Shown here: one piece after another, positions 6,922 through 13,268 of the stretch
How the letters are laid out: the number at the start of each line of letters is the position of its first letter
Numbering within the stretch: position 1 is the first letter of the stretch
Assembly: GCA_900755005.1 (NCBI GenBank)
Contig: CAAEEX010000023.1
Span: 1-15,386 of the forward strand
Direction of reading: 5' to 3'
Origin: an uncultured Collinsella sp.
GTDB lineage: Bacteria; Actinomycetota; Coriobacteriia; Coriobacteriales; Coriobacteriaceae
DNA: 15,386 bases
The notes under the pieces: model-generated
The model's input: the letters and a program-made list of their open reading frames with translations, nothing else
The model's database searches: none
What the model was told of the DNA's origin: nothing
Translations under genes and position numbers: made by a program

Positions 6922-8217
6922 ATGCTCGCCTTTTTACAAACCAACACACCCATCGTGATCTTCAACCAGATTGTGGTTACGCTGCTTACGGTCTGCTTTC
7001 TGTACCAGGTGGTCTTCTTTGTCATTGGTGCTCTCCGTGGTGAGGTCGCGCCCCCTAAGGCCAAAAAGCTGCATCGTTATGCCTTCTTTATCGCGGCGCA
7101 TAACGAGGAGGCCGTGATCGCCAACCTTGTTCGCTCCATCAAGGACCAGGATTATCCGTCCGAGCTTATCGAGGTCTTCGTGGTCGCCGATGCCTGCACC
7201 GACAACACGGCGCAGCTCGCGCGCGAGGCGGGCGCCGTCGTCTATGAGCGTAACGACCTGGCCCGTAAGGGCAAGAGCTGGGTCATGGACTTTGGTTTTG
7301 ATCGCATTCTCAACGAGTATCCCGATACTTTTGAGGGCTATTTCATCTTTGACGCCGACAACGTTATTTCCCGCGATTACGTCTCCAAGATGAACGATGC
7401 CTTTGACCTGGGTTTCCATGTGGTCACGAGCTATCGTAACTCCAAGAACTTCGGCAGCTCTTGGATCTCGGCGGCTAATGCCACCTGGTATCTGCGCGAG
7501 GCACGCTTCCTCAACAACGCGCGCAACATCTGCAAGACGTCTTGTGCCGTCTCGGGCTCGGGCTACCTCATCTCCGCCAGTGTTATCGAGGGCATGCACG
7601 GCTGGCAGTTCCATACACTGACCGAGGACATCCAGTTCACCACGTTCTGCGCTATTCACGGCATCCGCATCGGTTATGCGCCGGCGGAGTTCTTTGACGA
7701 GCAGCCCGTGACGTTTAAGGCGTCCTGGAAACAGCGTATGCGTTGGACCAAGGGCTTTTACCAGGTGTTCTTTACCTATGGCAAGCATCTGGTCAAGTCG
7801 ACGTTCCGCTATCGCCGGTTTGCCGCCTACGACATGTTTATGACCATCGCCCCGGGTATGCTGCTGTCCCTGATCTCCATGCTCGCCAATGCGACGTTCC
7901 TGATCGTGGGCGGTCTTTCGCACGGCTTCTTGGCTACCGAAGTCGAGATGCAGGCGTGCGCCGCTTCGCTCATTATGACCTTCGCCATGATGTATCAGAC
8001 GTTCTTCATCTTGGCGCTGCTCACGACTATCTTTGAGTACAAGCATATTCACTGTGCGCAAAAGTGGCGCCTGGTGACCAACCTGTTTACCTTCCCGATC
8101 TTTATGTTCAGCTATATCCCCATCACGGTGGCAGCGCTGTTCCTGAAGGTCGACTGGGTTCCTACCCAGCATGCCGTAAACGTCACCCTCGACGAGGTCA
8201 TGCAAGGCGCCAAATAA
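6922..8217 (+). CDS. Membrane-anchored family 2 glycosyltransferase (processive type)
   Basis: This 431-residue protein has an N-terminal membrane segment (about 11-36), a GT-A catalytic domain (about 52-290) and three or four C-terminal membrane segments (about 305-332, 345-371, 388-409). Catalytic features are FIAAHNEE (56-63), VVADACTDNT (87-96), DAD (144-146, metal and sugar-nucleotide binding), TED (234-236, catalytic base region) and QRMRW (271-275, the QxxRW motif of processive enzymes such as hyaluronan and cellulose synthases). It should polymerise or add sugars from a nucleotide donor at the cytosolic face; product unknown. The start is ATG 6922 with GGGAG five bases upstream, rather than the in-frame TTG 15 bases earlier. 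No other polysaccharide genes flank it. A terminator-like hairpin follows nine bases after the stop. Confidence 0.9.
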   Translation: MLAFLQTNTPIVIFNQIVVTLLTVCFLYQVVFFVIGALRGEVAPPKAKKLHRYAFFIAAHNEEAVIANLVRSIKDQDYPSELIEVFVVADACTDNTAQLAREAGAVVYERNDLARKGKSWVMDFGFDRILNEYPDTFEGYFIFDADNVISRDYVSKMNDAFDLGFHVVTSYRNSKNFGSSWISAANATWYLREARFLNNARNICKTSCAVSGSGYLISASVIEGMHGWQFHTLTEDIQFTTFCAIHGIRIGYAPAEFFDEQPVTFKASWKQRMRWTKGFYQVFFTYGKHLVKSTFRYRRFAAYDMFMTIAPGMLLSLISMLANATFLIVGGLSHGFLATEVEMQACAASLIMTFAMMYQTFFILALLTTIFEYKHIHCAQKWRLVTNLFTFPIFMFSYIPITVAALFLKVDWVPTQHAVNVTLDEVMQGAK

Positions 8218-8225
8218 CCACCACC

Positions 8226-8267
8226 AAAACCACCGCAAAGGGGACAGGCACCTTTGTGGTGGTTTTT
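8226..8267 (+). terminator. Terminator-like hairpin behind the GT2 gene; member of a repeat family
   Basis: AAAACCACCGCAAAGG (8226-8241) pairs over 16 bp with CCTTTGTGGTGGTTTT (8251-8266), with one G-U pair and a 9-base loop, followed by T and G. The arm CACCTTTGTGGTGGTTTTT is identical to the minus-strand arm of the hairpin at 583-625. The next gene's ribosome binding site starts only 19 bases downstream. Confidence 0.8.
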
Positions 8268-8298
8268 GCGTTTGAGCTGCTGCCCAAGGAGGTTTTCG

Positions 8299-8721
8299 AT
8301 GATCTATATCCCGTTTTGGATTTGCATCTTTGCCGGCGCGTGGATTGATGCCCGTGAGCGGCGGTTTCCCAATGGGCTTGCCGGCGCATGTGCCGTGGCG
8401 GCGTTGGCGGGTGTTTGGCTCGACCTCGGTTTGAACACTGCGCTTGACCACGCGGGTCTTGCCGTCATTGTGTATCTTGCTCTCGTGCTGACTGAGTCCC
8501 TCTGGCGTCGTCTTCGCCAAATCCCGGGCATTGGCATGGGGGACGTCAAGGCACTCTTTGCCCTTTGTACCTTCGATCCCCTGGGCGGCGTTGTCGCGTT
8601 TGCGGTTGCGCTCCTGACCCTTGCCGTCGCTTGCCTCATCGCAAAATCACGCTCCCTGCCATTGCTGCCGTTTTTGGTGCCTATTTTTGCCATAATCGAG
8701 GTCGTGGGCTGCACTTTGTAA
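8299..8721 (+). CDS. Stand-alone A24 prepilin peptidase domain protein
   Basis: This 140-residue integral membrane protein matches the catalytic half of type IV prepilin peptidases, aspartyl proteases that trim prepilin-like leader peptides. The two catalytic aspartates are D17 (WIDARERRFPN, the D-x6-PN box) and D82 (GMGDVKALF, the GxGDxK box). About four hydrophobic segments are present (1-14, 27-43, 50-66, 95-113, with a final one near 122-138). The N-terminal methyltransferase domain of PilD/GspO (total about 250-290 residues) is absent, as in the small CpaA/TadV type. The start ATG 8299 has a perfect AAGGAGG six bases upstream; an upstream in-frame extension lies inside the terminator and is rejected. 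No pilin or secretion genes are nearby. The next gene begins 31 bases downstream, so co-transcription is likely. Confidence 0.85.
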   Translation: MIYIPFWICIFAGAWIDARERRFPNGLAGACAVAALAGVWLDLGLNTALDHAGLAVIVYLALVLTESLWRRLRQIPGIGMGDVKALFALCTFDPLGGVVAFAVALLTLAVACLIAKSRSLPLLPFLVPIFAIIEVVGCTL

Positions 8722-8752
8722 CCGATTGCGCATCCTTCTTAAGGAGCATGCC

Positions 8753-10000
8753 ATGGCAACTAATCAAGAAACGGCCGTCATTAAGGCGCGCATGGACCGT
8801 ATCCCCTCGGCGTTGTCGCCCGAACTTGTCGAGCGCATTGCCGCCGATCGTGCTTCGGGCTATGTCAACCCGTATCGTTGCAACGACGATCAGGTCATTC
8901 GTCGTATTGATCGCGCCGCCGACAAAGGTACGCTTATGCGTCCGGCGTTTATGCGCGATACCGAAAAGATACTTCATCTTCCGGCGTACACCCGTTATGC
9001 AGGCAAAACGCAGGTCTTTAGCTTCCGTAGCAATGACGATCTGTCACGCCGCGGTTTGCACGTGCAGCTTGTCTCCCGCATTGCGCGCGATATCGGTCGC
9101 GCCCTGGGGCTCAATTGCGATCTGATCGAGGCGATTGGCCTGGGTCACGACTTGGGACACACGCCTTTCGGCCATGCCGGCGAGCGCTTCCTCAACGATA
9201 TCTATCATGAGCGTACGGGGCGTTATTTTTTCCATAACGTGCAGTCGGTCCGCGTGCTCGACGCACTGTACGGCCGCAACGTGTCGCTCCAGACGCTCGA
9301 CGGCGTGCTATGCCATAACGGCGAGTACGAGCAGCGTGTGTTTGAGCTCTCGGACATGAGCTCCTTAGACCAGTTTGACCAGACGGTTGAGGATTGCATT
9401 GCCACGGGCTATAGCGCAATTGGGCATCTGCGTCCCATGACGCTCGAGGGCTGCGTCGTTCGCATCTCGGATATTCTTGCCTACGTCGGTCGTGACCGTC
9501 AGGATGCGATCGCGGCGGGCCTGCTGTCACCCGACGCTTTTGATGATGGCCGGGGCGGTGCCTACAACAGCTGGATCCTTACGCACGCTTCCATCGATAT
9601 CGTTGAGCACAGCTATGGTAAGCCGCGCATCGAGATGAGCGAGGACCTGTTTGAGGAAATCCGCCGAGCCAAGCGCGAGAACTACGAGAAGATCTATAGC
9701 AAGGGCGGTATCGAAGGCGATTCCGAGGTGGAGCTGCGCGAGGCGTTCGAAAAGCTCTACGACCGTTGCCTGCGGGATCTAAACAGTGGTGACGAGTCCT
9801 CTTACATCTTTAAGCACCATATTTCGCGCATTGAGCAGCAGCTTTCCTACTACGATCGCACCTATGCCTGGCAGGAGAACAAGGATCAAGCCGTGGTGGA
9901 TTATATCGCGAGCATGACGGACGGTTATTTCTGCGAACTGACGAGCAAGCTGTTCCCGGGTCTAAAGTTTCCGCATCGTACCTATATTAACGAACGGTAG
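8753..10000 (+). CDS. dgt: Deoxyguanosinetriphosphate triphosphohydrolase-like HD protein
   Basis: The 415-residue protein belongs to the dGTPase branch of HD-domain hydrolases, which split dNTPs into the deoxynucleoside and triphosphate and so shape the dNTP pool. The N-terminal part contains YTRYAGKTQVFSF (79-91). The HD metal site is H103 (RGLHVQ), H132-D133 (GHDLGHTPFGHAGE) and D240 (RISDILAY). The C-terminal third is helical and charged. The start is ATG 8753 with AAGGAG six bases upstream; the TTG at 8726 would place this ribosome binding site inside the gene. Whether it prefers dGTP or acts on several dNTPs is not visible. It lies directly upstream of rarA, in line with a role in replication upkeep. 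A small hairpin, ACGAAC/GTTCGT (9990-10005), straddles its stop but lacks a strong T-run. Confidence 0.9.
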   Translation: MATNQETAVIKARMDRIPSALSPELVERIAADRASGYVNPYRCNDDQVIRRIDRAADKGTLMRPAFMRDTEKILHLPAYTRYAGKTQVFSFRSNDDLSRRGLHVQLVSRIARDIGRALGLNCDLIEAIGLGHDLGHTPFGHAGERFLNDIYHERTGRYFFHNVQSVRVLDALYGRNVSLQTLDGVLCHNGEYEQRVFELSDMSSLDQFDQTVEDCIATGYSAIGHLRPMTLEGCVVRISDILAYVGRDRQDAIAAGLLSPDAFDDGRGGAYNSWILTHASIDIVEHSYGKPRIEMSEDLFEEIRRAKRENYEKIYSKGGIEGDSEVELREAFEKLYDRCLRDLNSGDESSYIFKHHISRIEQQLSYYDRTYAWQENKDQAVVDYIASMTDGYFCELTSKLFPGLKFPHRTYINER

Positions 10001-10023
10001 TTCGTATCCTTTCGGTATACTGG
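10000..10023 (+). promoter_or_regulatory. Candidate rarA promoter region with -10 TATACT
   Basis: TATACT (10016-10021) is a good -10 box 40 bases before the chosen rarA start. No convincing -35 sits at the usual spacing. The segment from GTTCG at 10000 to CTGG at 10023 resembles the segment at 11450-11475, upstream of the sigma operon. Confidence 0.35.
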
Positions 10024-10061
10024 TTAGTTGAAAACGTTTTTGATTGATACACGGGATGGCT

Positions 10062-11411
10062 ATGGACGACCTTTTTTCTGCTTCGACGCGCGAGCGTTCC
10101 TTTCAGAATGCGCCGCTTGCGGTGCGTATGCGCCCCAATTCGCTCGACGAGTATGTGGGCCAGCAAAAGGCCGTCGGTAATGGCTCATGGTTGCGTGCCG
10201 CGATCGAACACGACGTGCTTTCCAGTGTGATTTTGTATGGGCCGGCTGGTACGGGTAAGACGACGCTGGCCCATATTATCGCCAACCATACTAAGAGCGA
10301 GTTTGTCGAGGTCAGCGCTGTGACGGGCACCGTGAAGGACTTGCGCCGCGTGATTGATGAGGCCAAGACGCGCCTGAATACCTACGACCGCCGCACCATT
10401 CTATTCATCGATGAGATTCACCGCTTCTCTAAGTCGCAGCAGGATGCCCTGCTGCATGCAGTTGAGAACCGTACCGTCATTATGATTGGCGCCACGACGG
10501 AGAATCCGTACTTCGAGGTCAACTCGGCACTGTTGTCGCGTGGGCGTGTGGTGGAGCTTGAGCATCTGAAGGATGAGGATATCGCCACGCTTATTGAACG
10601 TGCGCTTGAGGCACCGCAGGGCTTGAACGGTAAGTTCTCGGCCGATGAGGATACGGTCAAGACCATCTGCACGCTGGCAGCGGGTGACGCTCGCTCGGCG
10701 CTCACGACGCTCGAGCTTGCGAGCGAGATTGCCGTCACGCGTCCCGATACCGAGGGAACGCCAGCGCCCGCGGCGGGGGAGCGCTATCCCATCACCGTGG
10801 ATGACGTGAAGATCGCCAACCCGCGTCGCGGCTTTACATACGACAAAAACGGCGACATGCACTACGACATCATCAGTGCGTTTATTAAGTCTATGCGCGG
10901 TAGTGACCCCGATGCCACGATCTATTGGCTCGCGCGCATGATCGATGCTGGGGAGGATCCTAAGTTTATCGCTCGCCGTATTATGATTCACGCTTCTGAG
11001 GATGTTGGCAACGCCGACCCGCAGGCGCTTTTGGTGGCGCATGCCGCGTTTAAGTCTGCTGAGGTCATTGGCTATCCCGAGTGCCGCATTAACCTTGCTC
11101 AGGCTGCACTCTATGTGTGCTTGGCGCCTAAGTCAAACGCATGTGAGGCCTCGATTGACGCGGCGTTGGCCGATATTCATAGCAGTGGCCTTCGTGAGGT
11201 GCCGAGTTATTTGCGCGATCGTCATCGTCCCGGTAGCGACGAATACGGTGTATATAAGTATCCGCATGATTATCCCGAAGGCTGGGTCGATCAGCGCTAT
11301 TTGCCCGAAGGCTTGGAACGCGGTGCATTTTGGCAGCCTGCCGGCCGCGGTTGGGAAGAATGGCGCGTAGAGCAAAGTGAACGCGACCGCAGCGGGAATG
11401 CACCGAAGTAG
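10062..11411 (+). CDS. rarA: Replication-associated recombination protein A (RarA/MgsA), AAA+ ATPase
   Basis: This 449-residue member of the clamp-loader branch of AAA+ proteins acts at stalled replication forks together with single-strand binding protein. It opens with LAVRMRPNSLDEYVGQQ (19-35), the family hallmark. Walker A is GPAGTGKTT (60-68), Walker B LFIDEIHRF (114-122), sensor 1 GATTEN (143-148), and the arginine finger lies in ALLSRGR (156-162). The C-terminal part carries the oligomerisation domain, with HYDIISAFIKSMRGSDPDA and DVGNADPQAL. Length agrees with E. coli RarA (about 447). The start is put at ATG 10062 because GGGA lies just upstream; ATG 10056 is in frame and also possible. 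A candidate -10 is at 10016-10021. No strong terminator is visible before the sigma operon. Confidence 0.95.
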   Translation: MDDLFSASTRERSFQNAPLAVRMRPNSLDEYVGQQKAVGNGSWLRAAIEHDVLSSVILYGPAGTGKTTLAHIIANHTKSEFVEVSAVTGTVKDLRRVIDEAKTRLNTYDRRTILFIDEIHRFSKSQQDALLHAVENRTVIMIGATTENPYFEVNSALLSRGRVVELEHLKDEDIATLIERALEAPQGLNGKFSADEDTVKTICTLAAGDARSALTTLELASEIAVTRPDTEGTPAPAAGERYPITVDDVKIANPRRGFTYDKNGDMHYDIISAFIKSMRGSDPDATIYWLARMIDAGEDPKFIARRIMIHASEDVGNADPQALLVAHAAFKSAEVIGYPECRINLAQAALYVCLAPKSNACEASIDAALADIHSSGLREVPSYLRDRHRPGSDEYGVYKYPHDYPEGWVDQRYLPEGLERGAFWQPAGRGWEEWRVEQSERDRSGNAPK

Positions 11412-11449
11412 CTGCTGATAATTTTGTCCCACGTTGCTGCTCATGGCAT

Positions 11450-11475
11450 GTTCGGTCCCCTTTGGGGTACCATGG
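11450..11475 (+). promoter_or_regulatory. Candidate control site of the sigma-factor operon
   Basis: GGTCCCC-TTT-GGGGTACC (11454-11471) is an imperfect dyad. TACCAT (11468-11473) could be a weak -10, 38 bases before the first gene of the operon. The whole segment resembles 10000-10023, upstream of rarA, at nearly the same distance from the start codon. No convincing -35 is seen. Confidence 0.3.
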
Positions 11476-11511
11476 AAACCGTCTGTATATCGATTCCTTT
11501 GGGAGGCTTGT

Positions 11512-12105
11512 ATGAGTCCCATTCAAATCGCTCTGCTGCTGCTCGCTGTTGCCGGCGTGTGGGCCATCGTTGAGCTCGCGCTTACCCTGCGCAAGACCCG
11601 TACCGTTGTCGACTCGCTCGATAAGACCGTTAACGACCTCAACAACACCATCGCCGAGGCTCAGCCTGTGGTGGCAAAGCTCGATGGCGCTGTCGATGAG
11701 CTTACGCCGGCGCTTGCCCAGATGGAGCCGCTGCTTAAGTCGAGCAAGACGGCAGTTGATGCCCTTACCTCCAATCTCGTAGAGGTCGAAGCCGTGGTTC
11801 GCGACATTTCTGAGGTCACCGGTAGCATGGCCGAGGCCAGCAATGCTGTGTCGAGCGTGACCGACTCTGCCGCCGGTGCTGTGCAGAAGCTCTTCAATAA
11901 GGTGAAGGCTCCTGCAGCTGAAGCCGAGCGCAAGCTTTCCGCTGCCGCCGAAGAAGCCGAGCAGCCGACCGAGCGCGTCTTGATTGGCAAGGCGGAGGAC
12001 GAGGCCGCCGATGGCGCAGATGTGGCTCAGAAGTCTGCATCCAAGCGGGCTCAGTATTACACCTATACACCCTCCGAGACCTCTGAGGAGTCCTGCGATG
12101 AGTAG
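11512..12105 (+). CDS. DUF948-like membrane-anchored coiled-coil protein
   Basis: The 197-residue product has one N-terminal membrane segment (about 4-24). A long helical heptad-like region follows (about 30-125), in which V, L and I recur among D, E, K and S, as in TVVDSLDKTVNDLNNTI. The rest is an Ala/Glu-rich stretch and a hydrophilic tail ending SEESCDE. The arrangement matches the DUF948 family (Bacillus YtxG type), some members of which are general-stress proteins; the biochemical role is unknown. The start ATG 11512 has GGGAGG five bases upstream; the longer in-frame reading from 11434 lacks such a site. Its last eight bases overlap the next gene, so it heads a four-gene operon with an anti-sigma candidate, a sigma factor and a transporter-like protein. 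Confidence 0.75.
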   Translation: MSPIQIALLLLAVAGVWAIVELALTLRKTRTVVDSLDKTVNDLNNTIAEAQPVVAKLDGAVDELTPALAQMEPLLKSSKTAVDALTSNLVEVEAVVRDISEVTGSMAEASNAVSSVTDSAAGAVQKLFNKVKAPAAEAERKLSAAAEEAEQPTERVLIGKAEDEAADGADVAQKSASKRAQYYTYTPSETSEESCDE

Positions 12106-12475
12106 CGAAGCAGCCTGCCCCATCACGCTGACCGTTGCCGGCGACCCGCGTCTCGCTCGCCTTGTGCGCATGACGGCAGCCAACGTTGGTGCCCTGTGTT
12201 CCATGTCTGTCGATCGCATCGAGGACATCCGCATGGCTGCCGAGGAAGCCTTTATCTTTGGCTGCACGGCTGTTGATTCCGACGACATCTCAATCAAATT
12301 CGATGTCGATGAATCTCACGTTGGCATGACCTTTACCTTTGGCGATCAGGCCACCGTCGACGAGGATGACCAGGCTGCTGTTTATGCCGAGCTTATTTTG
12401 GCGAGCGTGTGCGACTCCTACGAAAAGACTGCGGCGCCCCTGACGCTTTCCCTCGACCTCAAGGCGGATATTTAA
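12098..12475 (+). CDS. RsbW-like anti-sigma factor candidate with degenerate ATP site
   Basis: This 125-residue protein looks like a small GHKL-fold (SpoIIAB/RsbW-type) regulator. It has an N-terminal strand (CPITLTVAG), a central helix EDIRMAAEEAFIFG (42-55) aligned with the N-box helix of the family, then strands ISIKFDVD and GMTFTFG. Such proteins bind a sigma factor and, if active kinases, phosphorylate an RsbV-type antagonist. Here the N-box asparagine position is occupied by F54, and the glycine-rich G1 box is not recognisable (FGDQATVDEDD). ATP binding and kinase activity are therefore doubtful. The start ATG 12098 has GAGGAG seven bases upstream and overlaps the previous stop (ATGAGTAG). 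The sigma factor starts one base after its stop, which strongly suggests the two proteins are partners. The family call rests on weak similarity plus context. Confidence 0.65.
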   Translation: MSSEAACPITLTVAGDPRLARLVRMTAANVGALCSMSVDRIEDIRMAAEEAFIFGCTAVDSDDISIKFDVDESHVGMTFTFGDQATVDEDDQAAVYAELILASVCDSYEKTAAPLTLSLDLKADI

Positions 12476-12476
12476 T

Positions 12477-13268
12477 ATGACCGAACGTTCCCGGAGCGGC
12501 AAGACCGCTTGGGACAAGGAGAAAACCCGCGAGCTGTTTCGTCGCTACAAGGAGACCGGTGATCCGGACGCCCGCGAACAGCTCGTCATGTCCCATATGA
12601 ACCTGGTAAGGTTTCTTGCCAACAAATTTAAGAATCGCGGCGAGCCGCTCGACGACCTCATGCAGGTCGGCTATCTGGGTTTGCTCAAGGCTATCGACCG
12701 CTTTGACCCCGAGCGCGGACTCGAGTTCACGACGTTTGCGACACCCACTATCCTGGGCGAGATCAAACGCCATTTCCGCGACAAGGGCTGGAGCGTGCGC
12801 GTACCGCGTCGTCTGCAGGAACTCTCGGCCAAGGTCAACCAGGCTACTGACAAACTTACCAACGAGCTGCAGCGTTCGCCCAAGGTTGAGGAGATCGCTG
12901 AGTATCTAGATGTGACTGTCGATGAGGTCCTCGAGGCTATGGAATCGTCTTCGGCCTATACCTCGGTGCCCATCGAGGCTCCTGGTGCGTCCGATTCCGA
13001 CGATGCGCCCTCGATTCTCGACCGTTACGCCGACGATGACAACGAGCTCGACTTTACCGATGACCGCCTGGTGATCGAGGAAGCCATCCGCGATTTCTCG
13101 CCGCGCGAGCGCGAGGTGATCGAGCTGCGCTTTGTGAAGGGCATGACCCAGATCGAGATTGCCAAGAAGCTGGGCATCTCGCAGGTGCAGGTCTCGCGTC
13201 TGCTGCGCCGCACGCTTAAGAAGATTCAGGACAAGATCGACCCCGACGGAGTGATGATTCGTTCATGA
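12477..13268 (+). CDS. RNA polymerase sigma factor, SigB/SigF/SigG subfamily
   Basis: This 263-residue alternative sigma-70-family factor directs RNA polymerase to a special promoter set. Region 2 spans about 36-106, with DDLMQVGYLGLLKAIDRFD (59-77) for core binding and FATPTILGEIKRHFRDKGW (87-105) for -10 recognition. This is followed by VRVPRRLQEL, a stretch typical of the SigB/SigF group. Region 3 spans about 112-160 (RSPKVEEIAEYL). Region 4 spans about 200-250, with a helix-turn-helix at 224-243 (TQIEIAKKLGISQVQVSRLL) for the -35. An acidic linker (about 170-196) separates regions 3 and 4. ATG 12477 comes one base after the anti-sigma stop, with only a weak AAGGCGG upstream, so translation is probably coupled. 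General-stress control is likely by family; the true regulon is unknown. Confidence 0.93.
   Translation: MTERSRSGKTAWDKEKTRELFRRYKETGDPDAREQLVMSHMNLVRFLANKFKNRGEPLDDLMQVGYLGLLKAIDRFDPERGLEFTTFATPTILGEIKRHFRDKGWSVRVPRRLQELSAKVNQATDKLTNELQRSPKVEEIAEYLDVTVDEVLEAMESSSAYTSVPIEAPGASDSDDAPSILDRYADDDNELDFTDDRLVIEEAIRDFSPREREVIELRFVKGMTQIEIAKKLGISQVQVSRLLRRTLKKIQDKIDPDGVMIRS

Noticed and set aside
6934..8520. 528-codon minus-strand frame over the GT2 gene and its terminator
   Set aside because: Antisense shadow of the glycosyltransferase; no recognisable domain, and it crosses the hairpin at 8226-8267.
9990..10005. Hairpin ACGAAC/GTTCGT at the dgt stop as a terminator
   Set aside because: The stem is only 6 bp and is followed by ATCCTTTC, without a real T-run; too weak to call.
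11128..12297. 389-codon minus-strand frame spanning the ends of rarA, the DUF948-like gene and the anti-sigma candidate
   Set aside because: It runs antisense through three well-supported genes and has no ribosome binding site or family motif.
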